Positions 8,244 through 17,320 of a stretch of DNA of 47,079 bases are shown here, piece by piece. The stretch lies in assembly GCF_900078665.2 (NCBI RefSeq), contig NZ_LT546207.1:1714787-1761865 (forward strand), in the 5' to 3' direction. This stretch comes from Mycolicibacterium houstonense (GTDB lineage Bacteria > Actinomycetota > Actinomycetes > Mycobacteriales > Mycobacteriaceae). A model generated the notes under the pieces. It worked only from the letters and a program-made list of their open reading frames with translations, was not told where the DNA came from and searched no databases. The translations under genes were made by a program, and so were the position numbers. Numbering within the stretch: the first letter of the stretch is position 1; every line of letters begins with the position of its first letter.

Positions 8244-9878
8244 CGGTTGGCGCCGGGCAGTTGAGCTCTGGGCGGGAAGTGCCCGCTTGAGGATCTTGCC
8301 GGTGGGGTTGCGCGGCAATGCCTCGAGAAAGACCACGTCTCTGGGGACTTTGAAACGGGCGAGATTCGCCTTGACGTGGTCGCGGAGGTGTTCGGCGGTG
8401 AGATTTGCCCCGGGTGCGGGCACGACATAGGCGCGCAGTCGCTGTCCGTAACTGTCGTCGTCGACGCCGATGACAGCGGCTTCGACCACATCAGGGTGGG
8501 CGCTGATGGTCTCCTCTACTTCGGCAGGGTAGATGTTCTCCCCGCCGGAGACGATCATGTCGTCATCGCGGCCGTCGATGAACAAGAGGCCGTCCGAATC
8601 CAGGTAGCCGACATCGCCACTGGACATGAGTCCGTTGATGGTCTGTTTGTTGCGTCCGTCGGTGTATCCCCGGAACTGGAACGAATTCGCGACGAAGATG
8701 CGCCCGGTTTCATTCGGACCCAGCAGTTCGCCGTTGTCCCCGCGGATCTCCACGCGCGCACCACGAACGACAGAGCCGACGCTGCCGGGCTCCCGCTGCA
8801 GTTCGTCGGGCGTGGCGATGGTCGCGTACGCCACTTCGGTGGAGCCATAGAGGTTGTAGATCACGGGTCCGAAGGCCTCCATCGCCTCTCTACACAGCGA
8901 TGCGCCGAGCTGCGAGCCGGCTACGAAGATGATGCGCAGGTGCGAAAGATCGTGTGTTCGGAGAGGGTTCGGGTCAGCGTCGAGCATTCGCCGGAGCATG
9001 ATCGGGGCAATGATCATCGCGGTTGCGCGGTGCTCGACGAGGCTGGTCAGTGTGGCGCGGGCGTCGAAACGGCGGCGGATGATCAAGGTGGATCCGAGCA
9101 TCATCGCGAGTATCGCGTGCGTGAATCCGAGGGCGTGGAACATCGGTACACAACATTCGGTGACTTCCCGGCCGCGGAACGGCACTTTGTTCAGCAGGCC
9201 GCCGATAGGGCTCAATGACCGTGGGTCGGGCCGCTGTGCGCCTTTCGGGGTGCCGGTGGTGCCGCTGGTCAGGATGACAACGCTGGCGTGTTTGTCGGGT
9301 GCGGGCACGCTACCCGGGTCGCCGGATTCGATGAGAGCATCGAGCGTGTCTGGTCGGCCATCGTCTGCCCAGGTCCGCCACCTGCCGAAGGCGAATCGGT
9401 CGAGGACGTCAACACTGTCGCTGTACTCGTCGTCGTGTACGAGCAGGTCGACCTTTTCCCGCTCGGCGACGGCGGCGAGCTGCGGACCGGCGAAATCGTA
9501 GTTGAGTAGCACAATCCGGACACCGCATTTGGCCGCGGCGAACACGGAATCCAGTAACCCGCGGTGGTTACGGCACATGATGCCGACACAGTGTTCGGAG
9601 CTGAGCCCTTGCGATCTCCACGCGTTGGCGATGGCATTGGATCGCCTGTCCATCTCGGTGTAGGTCAGCGGGCCGCGTTCGTCGATGAGCGCGTTTCGTT
9701 CGCCGTGCCGCAGGGCGGACACGGTGGCGATGGCACCGGTGGTGCCGTAACTGCGAAGGGCGTTCACGGCGCTGACGGCGGCACGCGGCGGTATCGGACC
9801 GAGGATGCCGGCCTGCAGGCACGCGAAGAGAGCTCGCGATTCGTCGACTGCCCGGATAGCTATGTCAGACAGCGTCAT
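8235..9878 (-). CDS. Acyl-CoA synthetase (FadD2/FadD12-like)
   Basis: An ANL-superfamily enzyme that adenylates a fatty or other carboxylic acid and transfers it to CoA. The 547 residues include an N-terminal helical extension of about 50 residues of the kind seen in mycobacterial FadD2 and FadD12. Motifs: P-loop ILTSGTTGTPKG (residues 202-213), YNLYGSTE in the acyl pocket, GDVGYLD, and the catalytic lysine K528 in NPTGKILKR. It is the last gene of the seven-gene minus-strand operon and overlaps the upstream SDR by 14 nt. It probably activates the substrate that the other operon products oxidise. Chain length and branching preference cannot be read from the sequence. Confidence 0.88.
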   Translation of the reverse strand: MTLSDIAIRAVDESRALFACLQAGILGPIPPRAAVSAVNALRSYGTTGAIATVSALRHGERNALIDERGPLTYTEMDRRSNAIANAWRSQGLSSEHCVGIMCRNHRGLLDSVFAAAKCGVRIVLLNYDFAGPQLAAVAEREKVDLLVHDDEYSDSVDVLDRFAFGRWRTWADDGRPDTLDALIESGDPGSVPAPDKHASVVILTSGTTGTPKGAQRPDPRSLSPIGGLLNKVPFRGREVTECCVPMFHALGFTHAILAMMLGSTLIIRRRFDARATLTSLVEHRATAMIIAPIMLRRMLDADPNPLRTHDLSHLRIIFVAGSQLGASLCREAMEAFGPVIYNLYGSTEVAYATIATPDELQREPGSVGSVVRGARVEIRGDNGELLGPNETGRIFVANSFQFRGYTDGRNKQTINGLMSSGDVGYLDSDGLLFIDGRDDDMIVSGGENIYPAEVEETISAHPDVVEAAVIGVDDDSYGQRLRAYVVPAPGANLTAEHLRDHVKANLARFKVPRDVVFLEALPRNPTGKILKRALPAQSSTARRQPSS

Positions 9879-10707
9879 CGAGGCTCCCGCTCAGTCGCTG
9901 GTGGTACCGCGCCCGGGCGGCCGGGTCGGCTTGGGTAAAGGCGGAGTCGAGTCCGACGAGGCGATCGAGTCGCCAGCTCAGAGAATTCGGCAGCAGGTTC
10001 CTGACCGCGACGACAGTCTCGAGGGACCGTGGCACGGACACCCGCGTTCGTTCCACTGTCACGGCAGCCCTGATCGCGTGTGCCACGTCGTCCGGCTCGA
10101 CAGCTGCGACGCGCTCCATCCACCGAGGATAGTGCGCACCTCCAGACAGCTCGGTGCGAACGACACCGGGCAGCACCACGCAGACATGGATACCACTGCC
10201 GGAGAACTCTTTTGCCAGTGATTCGGTGAGCGTCACCACGGCGGCCTTGGTCGCCGTATACGTGGCGATCGCCGGAGCCCCGAACAGCCCGGCGAGTGAG
10301 GCGACGTTGACGATGCTGCCGCCCTGCCCCTGCTGCCGGAAGCGGTTGGCCGCAAGCCGTGTCCCGGTGATCACGCCGCGCAGGTTGATGGCGATCAGCC
10401 GATCCGTCATCGCTTCGTCTTCATCGAGGAATGCGCCCGTCGGCATGATACCGGCGTTGTTGACCAGGACGTCGAGTCCGCCCATCGCGACACGGGCGGC
10501 ATCGAGGAAGTCTGCGAACGATGCGGGGTCGGTGACATCCAGCGGCAGCCCTGTCACCGAGGAACCGAGCTGTGCGGCAACCTCACCGCAATGGTCGCCG
10601 TCGAGGTCTCCTATCGCGACGTCGGCTCCCACGGCTTGGAATATCGCTGCGGTGGCACGTCCGATCCCGCGGGCGCCACCGGTGATGGCGACTTTTCGTG
10701 GATTCAT
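9865..10707 (-). CDS. Short-chain dehydrogenase/reductase
   Basis: A classical NAD(P)-dependent SDR of 280 residues. Cofactor loop TGGARGIG is at residues 9-16, NNAG near 86, and the catalytic Ser-Tyr-x3-Lys set is seen in VNVASLAG and YTATK near residue 150. The C-terminal 40 residues (SLETVVAVRNLLPNSLSWRL onward) form a helical extension found in a mycobacterial SDR group. An AAAGG-type ribosome-binding site precedes the ATG. It lies between the alpha/beta hydrolase (17-nt gap) and fadD (14-nt overlap). It may oxidise or reduce an alcohol or ketone substituent before or during beta-oxidation; the precise reaction is unknown. Confidence 0.88.
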   Translation of the reverse strand: MNPRKVAITGGARGIGRATAAIFQAVGADVAIGDLDGDHCGEVAAQLGSSVTGLPLDVTDPASFADFLDAARVAMGGLDVLVNNAGIMPTGAFLDEDEAMTDRLIAINLRGVITGTRLAANRFRQQGQGGSIVNVASLAGLFGAPAIATYTATKAAVVTLTESLAKEFSGSGIHVCVVLPGVVRTELSGGAHYPRWMERVAAVEPDDVAHAIRAAVTVERTRVSVPRSLETVVAVRNLLPNSLSWRLDRLVGLDSAFTQADPAARARYHQRLSGSLDDAV

Positions 10708-10724
10708 GTGGTGCGCCTTTCATC

Positions 10725-11585
10725 TCATGCCGACATGGTGCCCCGGACAACCCGGACCAGATTCTGCAGAGCCGCGAAAACCAAGTCAGGAGCGTCGAGT
10801 TGGGGGCAGTGGCCGGCGTTGTCGAGCACGTTCAGTTGTGCTCCGTCGATCGCGGTCGCGAGTCGGCGTGACGCCGCCAGCGACACAATGGGGTCGACGC
10901 GGCCGTGCACCACCGTGGTCGGGCATCTCACCACAGGGACGACGCGGACCGAGTTCACCTCGGTGACGATTTCTCGGGCGAGCGCCAAGATGTGCCTGCG
11001 TTGGGCCGGCAGCTGAAGCTGGTCGGTCAGCAGGTGGATCATCGCCGGGTCGACCGCCGCCTGCTTGTCTCCGTAGAGGCCGTACCTGGCGATTCTGTCC
11101 GACAGATGACGCAGCACCGGCGCCGGGGCGGGAGCAGCACCAAGCCAGCCCAAGCGTCGGCCGGCCGCGCAGGCAAGCACCCGGCCCGCGGGAGTCCAGC
11201 CGAAACCAGCGGCATTCACCGGCATCACCGCTCCGACTCGGTCGTCGCCGGATCTGGCGGCCGCACGCACGGCCAGCAATCCGCCGAGTGAGTTGCCCAC
11301 GACCACTGCCGAGGAAGGAATGCCATGCCGGTCGACCATCTCCTCGACAAATCGGTCAAGCTGCGGTAGCCGCGGACCCGGGTGAAACGGGTCTGCGGCA
11401 CCGAAACCAGGCAGGTCTGCTGCCACCGCGGGGATACCGGCCGCTGTGCAGCGTTGCAGGATTGCCTGCCACGAATCTGCAGGATGCGCAAAGCCGTGCA
11501 ACAGGATGACTTTTGGGCCGTCTCCGGTGACCGAAAGTTCTCGTGTCTCATATCCCGCATAGGCGGCCCTGCCTACCGTCACCAT
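10725..11585 (-). CDS. Alpha/beta hydrolase
   Basis: A predicted esterase or lipase-like hydrolase, 286 residues from ATG 11585, which lies 4 nt after the upstream stop and is preferred to the longer frame starting at 11654. The triad is visible: nucleophile Ser99 in VVGNSLGG, Asp in HGRVDPIVS near residue 233, and His in NAGHCPQLD near 259. HGFAHP at residues 30-35 supplies the oxyanion hole. There is no signal peptide, so it acts in the cytosol. In this operon it could release an acyl chain from an ester, hydrolyse a ring-opened lactone, or act as a CoA-thioester hydrolase. Sequence does not decide between these. Confidence 0.85.
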   Translation of the reverse strand: MVTVGRAAYAGYETRELSVTGDGPKVILLHGFAHPADSWQAILQRCTAAGIPAVAADLPGFGAADPFHPGPRLPQLDRFVEEMVDRHGIPSSAVVVGNSLGGLLAVRAAARSGDDRVGAVMPVNAAGFGWTPAGRVLACAAGRRLGWLGAAPAPAPVLRHLSDRIARYGLYGDKQAAVDPAMIHLLTDQLQLPAQRRHILALAREIVTEVNSVRVVPVVRCPTTVVHGRVDPIVSLAASRRLATAIDGAQLNVLDNAGHCPQLDAPDLVFAALQNLVRVVRGTMSA

Positions 11586-11589
11586 CGTC

Positions 11590-12477
11590 CTAAGCCCCGA
11601 TACCCCAGTCGTCGAAGTGGCCGGGTAGTTCGTCGAGTACCCAAGGACCGTCAACCTCGACCGTCTCCTCGATCGTCCAGCCTCGCAGTCGCGACACTGC
11701 GCCGCCCTGCACCGCGAGCACCTGACCGGTCAGCGGGCATTTCTCGCTCGCCAGGTAGGCCATGATCGGGGCGATGTTCGCCGGGCTGAAGGCATCGAAC
11801 TCACCCTCGGGAACCTCTTCGGCGAAGATCGCGCCCATTCCCGGGGTGGCCAGCGTCAGTCGGGTGCGTGCCACCGGTGCAATGGCATTGACCCGCACGC
11901 CGTAGCGCCCGAGCTCCTCCGCGGCCACCAGGGTCAGGGCGGCGATGCCGGCCTTGGCCGCACCATAGTTGGACTGTCCGGCGAGTACCGAGAACGTCCC
12001 GGATGCCGAGGCGGTGTTGATCACCGCGGCGTTGGGCTGGTCACCGGCCTTGGACTGGGCCTTCCAGTGGACGGCCGCGTGGTGCAGCGTGTTGAAATGC
12101 CCCTTGAGGTGCACGGCGATGACGGCGTCGAACTGGTTCTCGTCCAGCCCGGCGATAAAGCCGTCCCGCAGGATCCCGGCGTTGTTCACCAGGATGTCCA
12201 GGCCACCGAACTCCGAGACTGCCTGATCGACAAGTTCTTTAGCCCCGGTCCAGTCGGCGACGCTGCCGGTATTGGCCACCGCGTGGCCGCCACCGGCTCT
12301 GATCTCGTCGACGACAGCCTGCGCCGGTCCGCTGTCGGTACCGCTGCCGTCGTTGGCTCCGCCGGCATCGTTGACAACGACGCTTGCTCCTTCCGATGCG
12401 AGCAGGAGGGCGTGCTCACGCCCGATCCCACGCCCGGCGCCGGTGACGACCGCCACCCGATTATCGAAGCGCCCCAT
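11590..12477 (-). CDS. SDR (3R)-hydroxyacyl-CoA dehydrogenase, MFE-2 (HSD17B4) type
   Basis: Predicted to oxidise (3R)-hydroxyacyl-CoA to 3-ketoacyl-CoA. The 295 residues resemble the N-terminal dehydrogenase domain of peroxisomal multifunctional enzyme 2 in the segments VTGAGRGIGR (residues 10-19), VVVNDAGG, NNAGILRDG near residue 95 and YGAAKAG near 165 (catalytic Tyr and Lys). The C-terminus GWTIEETVEVDGPWV is extended compared with ordinary FabG proteins. The ATG starts one base after the SRPBCC stop, showing tight coupling. Together with the MaoC protein in the same operon it would supply both activities of MFE-2 as separate polypeptides. Confidence 0.88.
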   Translation of the reverse strand: MGRFDNRVAVVTGAGRGIGREHALLLASEGASVVVNDAGGANDGSGTDSGPAQAVVDEIRAGGGHAVANTGSVADWTGAKELVDQAVSEFGGLDILVNNAGILRDGFIAGLDENQFDAVIAVHLKGHFNTLHHAAVHWKAQSKAGDQPNAAVINTASASGTFSVLAGQSNYGAAKAGIAALTLVAAEELGRYGVRVNAIAPVARTRLTLATPGMGAIFAEEVPEGEFDAFSPANIAPIMAYLASEKCPLTGQVLAVQGGAVSRLRGWTIEETVEVDGPWVLDELPGHFDDWGIGA

Positions 12478-12478
12478 C

Positions 12479-12910
12479 TCAACTGACCAATCCGGCGAGG
12501 TTGTCCAGCGATGCCTCGAGTTCCTTCTTGGAGGCTCGTTCGATGGCACCACCGATTGCGCCGACCATCATCTGGCTGATGAACTCGGCCTCGATGCTGA
12601 CCAGTGAGGCGTCGCCCTTGGGCTCGACCGTCGCGGTCAGGCTGACCTTGGCGCCGGCCATGCCATTGCCCGATACGGTGAATGACGTTGGGGGATCGTA
12701 CTTGTCGACAGTCTGAGTGATGGTGTTGGCCATCCCCATGATGGTCAGCACCGCCGTCATCTGAGCGCCCTGAGCCATTTCGGCCGGGGGCTCGTCCTTC
12801 CAACGCGTGTGCAGGGTGTTCCATTCCTCGTTGCGCCGTGGGTCGGCGAGTACCGCCCAGACCTTCTCCGGTGGTGCGGCGATCTCCTTGGACGCTGTCG
12901 TACGTGCCAT
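12479..12910 (-). CDS. SRPBCC (START/Bet v1-like) ligand-binding protein
   Basis: A protein of 143 residues with the opening expected for SRPBCC proteins (AAPPEKVWAVLADPRRNEEW, residues 11-30) and a C-terminal long helix (AIERASKKELEASLDNLAG). Members bind hydrophobic ligands in a deep cavity; many in actinobacteria have no defined reaction. A strong AAGGAGA ribosome-binding site precedes the ATG. Position inside a beta-oxidation operon suggests it holds or presents a bulky lipid or steroid-like substrate, or assists a cyclase step. No catalytic residues can be named. The stop lies one base before the next ATG. Confidence 0.85.
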   Translation of the reverse strand: MARTTASKEIAAPPEKVWAVLADPRRNEEWNTLHTRWKDEPPAEMAQGAQMTAVLTIMGMANTITQTVDKYDPPTSFTVSGNGMAGAKVSLTATVEPKGDASLVSIEAEFISQMMVGAIGGAIERASKKELEASLDNLAGLVS

Positions 12911-12935
12911 GTTGGTTCTCCTTATCTTGTGGGTT

Positions 12936-14138
12936 TCAGCGGTTGGCGGGCCGGTATGCGGTGACCACCGCCGAACCGCCGAGGCCGATGTTGTGTTGCA
13001 GCGCGACCTTCGCGCCGGGCACCTGGCGCTGCTCGGCCTCGCCGCGCAACTGCCAGGTGAGTTCACTGCACTGCGCCAGTCCGGTGGCGCCGAGCGGATG
13101 TCCTTTCGAGATGAGGCCGCCCGACGGGTTGACCACCCACCGTCCGCCGTATGTGGTGTCGTCGGCGTCGACGAGCTTGTGACCGCTACCGACGTCACAC
13201 AACCCCAGTGCTTCGTACGTCAGCAGTTCGTTGGGCGCGAAGCAGTCATGCAGCTCGATGACGTCGACGTCGTCGGGACCAAACTGCGCCTGCTCGTAAA
13301 CGCGCTGAGCGGCAATGCGGCTCATATCCGCACCGACCAGTGTGGCCAAGCTGCCGGAATCGAAGGTTCCGGCGACATCGGTGACCAGTGCCTGGCCCAC
13401 GATCTCGACGGCACGGTGGCCGAGACCATGGTCATCGACGAACCGCTCACTGGCCAGGATCACCGCGGCCGACCCGTCCGAGGTCGGTGAGCACATCGGC
13501 CTGGTCAGTCCTGCTGCGGGATAGACCATCTTGTCGGACTTGATCTGCTCTTCCGAGTACGGTTCCCGGAACTGCGCGTAGGGATTGTTGACCGAGTGCC
13601 TGTGGTTTTTCGCCGCGATCTTCACGAAGTGGTCCGGAGTCGATCCGAACTTCTCGTTGTGTTCCAGACCGGCCGCGCCGAACATCCATGGGGCGGGCGG
13701 AAAATAGATCTCGTGCAGCTCGGCCATCGCCATGAGATGGCGCTGCATGGGCTGTTCGCGATCCTGATATCCGTCGGTGCCGAGTGACCCGGGGTTCATC
13801 TTCTCGAAACCCAGGGCCAGGGTGCAGTCGGCAAGGCCGCCCCGGATCGCCTGTGCGGCAAGGAACAAAGCGCTGGATCCGGTCGAGCAATTGCTGTTGA
13901 CATTGAAAATCGGGATGGCGGTCAGGCCGAGTTCGTAGACCGCGCGATGGCCTGACGTCGACTCGCCGTAGCAGTATCCGGCGTAGGCCTGCTCGACCAG
14001 GTCGTAGGGAATGCCCGCATCGGTCAGCGCCTTGTTTCCTGACTCGTTGGCCATGGCCGGATAGTCCCAATCGGCCTTGCGGCCCGGCTTTTCGAACTTC
14101 GTCATACCCACGCCGATGACGAACACTTTGTTGCTCAC
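12936..14138 (-). CDS. SCPx/SCP2-type thiolase (lipid-transfer protein family)
   Basis: Predicted thiolytic cleavage of 3-ketoacyl-CoA. The 400 residues run closely parallel to the thiolase part of animal SCPx: nucleophile Cys84 in [11 protein letters not shown], His297 in [19 protein letters not shown], and His347 in [20 protein letters not shown]. The SCP2 sterol-carrier domain of the animal protein is absent. SCPx accepts alpha-methyl-branched and bile-acid 3-ketoacyl-CoA, which ordinary thiolases handle poorly. The start is GTG 14138, overlapping the MaoC stop as GTGA. Mycobacterial relatives include Rv1627c and the Ltp proteins. A retro-aldolase role, as in Ltp2, is possible but would normally need a DUF35 partner, which is not seen here. 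Confidence 0.92.
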   Translation of the reverse strand: MSNKVFVIGVGMTKFEKPGRKADWDYPAMANESGNKALTDAGIPYDLVEQAYAGYCYGESTSGHRAVYELGLTAIPIFNVNSNCSTGSSALFLAAQAIRGGLADCTLALGFEKMNPGSLGTDGYQDREQPMQRHLMAMAELHEIYFPPAPWMFGAAGLEHNEKFGSTPDHFVKIAAKNHRHSVNNPYAQFREPYSEEQIKSDKMVYPAAGLTRPMCSPTSDGSAAVILASERFVDDHGLGHRAVEIVGQALVTDVAGTFDSGSLATLVGADMSRIAAQRVYEQAQFGPDDVDVIELHDCFAPNELLTYEALGLCDVGSGHKLVDADDTTYGGRWVVNPSGGLISKGHPLGATGLAQCSELTWQLRGEAEQRQVPGAKVALQHNIGLGGSAVVTAYRPANR

Positions 14139-14986
14139 GCGAACTCTGCCCTTCCGTCGGTGATCACGTACTTGCCCGGCTTCTCGTCGCCGGCGGTTTC
14201 GAACGCGTAGTGCTCGCCGTGGCGCCACACCGAGGTGGTGATCGTTTCCTTCGGGAGGGCGGGCTTGGACAGGCGTACTGCCAGTCGTTTCAGTCGGCTC
14301 GGATCGTCGGGGCTCACGGTGGTCAGCAACGCATGCGATATGAAGGCGATCGTGCACAGCCCGTGGATGATGATCCCGGGAAGGCCCATAGCCCTGGCGA
14401 AGTCGTCGTCGAGGTGGATAGGCATTGGATCGCCGGCGGGTTCGGCGTACCGGAATGTCTGGTCCTCGTCGAACTGCTGCACCGCAACGAAGTCCGGCGG
14501 GCGGGGCCGCGGCACTTCGGGGAATCCGTGCTCCGGACTGGAATCTCCTACGGTGCCGTCAAATTCGCCGCCCCGGAAGAACCCGACGAAGTATTGCTCG
14601 TTGACCAGATCGCCACGGTCGCTGCGGGTCTCGACCAGAGTGGTCACGACGACACCGGACTGCTTGCCGGTGACCCCGATCGGTTTGGCTCGGACGGTGA
14701 GCAGTTCGCCCGGCTCGATCGGGCGGTGCAGACGAAAATCATGCTCCCCGTGCAGGAGTCGCATCATCAGATCGTCTGGGACCACCGCCAGCGTCGCGTC
14801 GGCCATCATCGCGGTGACCGGAACGACCGCGAACACCGGCGGCGCGTAGGTGCCGTCCAGGTGGGCGGCAATCGGATCGTTGGTCGCCTCGGCGTACGCG
14901 ATGGTGCGCTCGGCTTCGACTTTGAATTCCTGTTCTTCGCCCCATCGGCCGAGGCGGTCCAGGTTGAACCCTTCAGGTGCTGACAT
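14135..14986 (-). CDS. MaoC-like enoyl-CoA hydratase 2 (double hot-dog)
   Basis: Predicted (R)-specific hydration of trans-2-enoyl-CoA. The 283 residues comprise two hot-dog repeats, as in eukaryotic hydratase 2. The C-terminal repeat keeps the catalytic Asp and His in [13 protein letters not shown] (about residues 193-205) followed by HGLCTIAF; the N-terminal repeat is the non-catalytic substrate-binding half. It is the first gene of the seven-gene operon and is divergent from the AraC-type regulator, with about 90 bp between the start codons. Its product is the (3R)-hydroxy substrate of the MFE-2-type SDR encoded two genes downstream of the thiolase. Confidence 0.88.
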   Translation of the reverse strand: MSAPEGFNLDRLGRWGEEQEFKVEAERTIAYAEATNDPIAAHLDGTYAPPVFAVVPVTAMMADATLAVVPDDLMMRLLHGEHDFRLHRPIEPGELLTVRAKPIGVTGKQSGVVVTTLVETRSDRGDLVNEQYFVGFFRGGEFDGTVGDSSPEHGFPEVPRPRPPDFVAVQQFDEDQTFRYAEPAGDPMPIHLDDDFARAMGLPGIIIHGLCTIAFISHALLTTVSPDDPSRLKRLAVRLSKPALPKETITTSVWRHGEHYAFETAGDEKPGKYVITDGRAEFA

Positions 14987-15076
14987 GCCGACGACGTTAT
15001 GGACGGCGGACAACGTTTCCGATGACCGAACTACTCGGATCAATTGACCCAAACGCGCACGGCTATCGTTCCAGAC

Positions 15077-16096
15077 GTGACCGGAATACCGGCGAACACT
15101 GTCCAGCACACGGTGCCGATCGGCCGCATCCAGGCGTTCGTCCGGTTTGCGCTGGCCAATGGCTGGGATGTCGCCGCGATCATGCACCGTGCCGGAATCT
15201 CACCGATGCTGTTGGCCGAAGGCCGCTCCCGGGTCACGGTCGATCAGGCCGCGATCTTCGTGCGTGAGCTGTGGCGGATCACCGATGACGAACTGCTCGG
15301 CTTCGGCGCCACCCCGGTGCCGCGCGGTACGTTCCGCCTGGTCTGCCACGCGCTGATCGGCAGCGCAGCCGACCTGCGTGAGGGTTTGCAGCGCTTCGTG
15401 GAGTTCAACGACGCGCTGCCCGGTACTCCGCCCATGCACGTCGCGTTCGGTCCCGGGGAGACGACGCTGTCGATCGATCTGAGTGTGGTCGACGGCCCCG
15501 TCGACGTTCTCGTCGACACGCTGTTGGCGATTGCGCACAGGTTCCTCGGGTGGTCGATCAATGCGGCACTACCGCTGCGCCGGGTCGAAGTGCCGTACCG
15601 CCAACCGGACGGCATCGACGACTACGATCTGGTTTTCGGCGCCCCGGTGGTCTTCTCTGCACCGGTGCCCGCGTTGGTGATCGACAGCAAGATCCTCAGT
15701 GCGCCGATCGTGCGCACTCAGGAGGAGGTCGAGGCGTTCGTCCGCAATGCTCCGGCGGATTTCCTGGTCCAACGCGATTACGCCACGTCACTGGCCGACC
15801 GGGTGCGGCGCATGCTCCAGCGTGGGCTCAATGGTCCGGGGCCGACCACCGACAACATCGCTCAAGCGCTGGCGCTGAGCCCGCAGAGTGTGCGCCGCAA
15901 ATTGCGCGAGGAGGGCACCTCGATCCGGGAGCTGCGCGAGACGGTGCTGCGCGACGCCGCGATCGCCGGCCTGGCCCGCGGCGATGAGTCCATCGCGGAG
16001 CTGTCCGCGAGGTTGGGTTTTTCCGAGCCGAGTGCGTTCACACGGGCCTTCCGCCGGTGGACGGGCAGCGCGCCGCGGTCATACCAGCCCCGGTAG
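15077..16096 (+). CDS. AraC family transcriptional regulator
   Basis: A DNA-binding activator or repressor of 339 residues from GTG 15077; a TTG at 15044 in the same frame would add 11 residues. The N-terminal region (about residues 20-210) matches the Arabinose_bd-type ligand domain common in actinobacterial AraC proteins. The C-terminal HTH pair is clear, with DNIAQALALSPQSVRRKLRE near residue 262 and LSARLGFSEPSAFTRAFRRW near 312. It is divergent from the seven-gene lipid operon and upstream of the acyl-CoA dehydrogenase and racemase genes, so it is the likely regulator of both. The layout recalls virS and the mymA operon of M. tuberculosis. No operator could be assigned by eye. Confidence 0.88.
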   Translation: MTGIPANTVQHTVPIGRIQAFVRFALANGWDVAAIMHRAGISPMLLAEGRSRVTVDQAAIFVRELWRITDDELLGFGATPVPRGTFRLVCHALIGSAADLREGLQRFVEFNDALPGTPPMHVAFGPGETTLSIDLSVVDGPVDVLVDTLLAIAHRFLGWSINAALPLRRVEVPYRQPDGIDDYDLVFGAPVVFSAPVPALVIDSKILSAPIVRTQEEVEAFVRNAPADFLVQRDYATSLADRVRRMLQRGLNGPGPTTDNIAQALALSPQSVRRKLREEGTSIRELRETVLRDAAIAGLARGDESIAELSARLGFSEPSAFTRAFRRWTGSAPRSYQPR

Positions 16097-16168
16097 CGCG
16101 TTTCGGTCAAGCCTCGTGATCGCTGCGGTCATGTTTGTGCTGCCGGGCGGGCCATAGCGTCCCTGTTC

Positions 16169-17320
16169 ATGGCACAACAACATCGTTCCCCGTGGATGGA
16201 CAAGGACCTCGACGCGCTCGCCGACCTGGCCCGGCGCTTCTTCGAATCCGAATGCGCACCGCATGAGGCTCGTTGGGCCGAACAGCAACACGTCGACCGT
16301 GAGGTCTGGGTGCGGGCCGGCGAACTCGGGTTGCTCTGCATGAGCATTCCCGAGGAATACGGCGGGGGCGGTGGCACTTTCGCGCATGACGCGGTGGTGT
16401 CGATCGAACAGGTCCGTGCTCTCGCACCCAGCTTCGGGGGCATGTTGCACAGCGGCATCATCTCCCACTACATCAACTCCTATGGCACGGAGGATCAGAA
16501 GCAGCAGTGGCTGCCCAAGATGGCCACCGGCGAACTCATCACGGCGATCGCCATGACAGAACCGGGCACCGGGTCCGATCTGCAGGCCATCAAGACCAAG
16601 GTGGTCAAACACGGCGACAACTACCGGATCAGCGGTGCCAAGACCTTCATTTCGAACGGGCTGCTCGCTGATCTGGTCATCGTCGCAGCCAAGACCGACC
16701 CGGAGAGCACCGGCGTGGACAGCGTCTCGCTCGTCGCCGTCGAGACCGATCGGCCAGGGTTTCGTCGTGGCCGAAACCTGCACAAGATCGGCCAACATGG
16801 CCAGGACACCTGCGAATTGTTCTTCGACGATGTCGAGGTACCGCAGACGAACCTGATCGGGGACACTGAGGGCCTCGGGTTCATCCAGCTGATGCAGCAG
16901 TTGGCGCAGGAGCGGCTCTTCCTGGCGATCGCGGCCGCCGCATCGATCGAGAAAGCGGTCGACCTCACGGTCGAGTACACCAAGGACCGGGAAGCGTTCG
17001 GGCGTCCGGTGTTCGGCTTCCAGAACAGCCAGTTCGAGCTCGCCGAATGCGACACGATCAAATCCGTGGCGTGGGCCTTCCTCGATGACTGCATCACCAA
17101 GCATCTTGCCGGCGAACTCGACATCCCCACGGCCGCCAAGGCCAAGTGGTGGCTCACCGAACAGCAGTGCCAGGTGATCGACAGGTGCATGCAGCTCTTC
17201 GGCGGCTACGGCTACATGGCTGAATATCCCATCGCGCGGATGTACGCCGATGCCCGCATCCAGAAGGTGTACGGCGGTACCAACGAGATCATGAAGACGA
17301 TCATCGCGAAGGCACTGTGA
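16169..17320 (+). CDS. Acyl-CoA dehydrogenase (FadE-like)
   Basis: An FAD enzyme that introduces the 2,3-double bond into acyl-CoA, 383 residues. Motifs: AMTEPGTGSDL (residues 128-138) and SGAKTFISNG (155-164) for FAD and substrate binding, GQHGQDTCELFFDDVEVP, and the C-terminal LFGGYGYM and YGGTNEIMK. The YEGT glutamate of medium-chain enzymes is Gly here, while Glu248 in QLAQERL sits where isovaleryl-CoA and long-chain dehydrogenases carry their catalytic base. This suggests a long- or branched-chain type. Its stop overlaps the start of the racemase gene, so the two are co-translated. It is downstream of the araC-type gene with a 72-bp gap. Confidence 0.92.
   Translation: MAQQHRSPWMDKDLDALADLARRFFESECAPHEARWAEQQHVDREVWVRAGELGLLCMSIPEEYGGGGGTFAHDAVVSIEQVRALAPSFGGMLHSGIISHYINSYGTEDQKQQWLPKMATGELITAIAMTEPGTGSDLQAIKTKVVKHGDNYRISGAKTFISNGLLADLVIVAAKTDPESTGVDSVSLVAVETDRPGFRRGRNLHKIGQHGQDTCELFFDDVEVPQTNLIGDTEGLGFIQLMQQLAQERLFLAIAAAASIEKAVDLTVEYTKDREAFGRPVFGFQNSQFELAECDTIKSVAWAFLDDCITKHLAGELDIPTAAKAKWWLTEQQCQVIDRCMQLFGGYGYMAEYPIARMYADARIQKVYGGTNEIMKTIIAKAL

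Noticed and set aside
12936..14986. Ltp2-type retro-aldolase function for the thiolase-like protein
   Set aside because: Ltp2 works with a DUF35 partner, which is absent. The protein keeps the catalytic Cys and both His of true SCPx thiolases.
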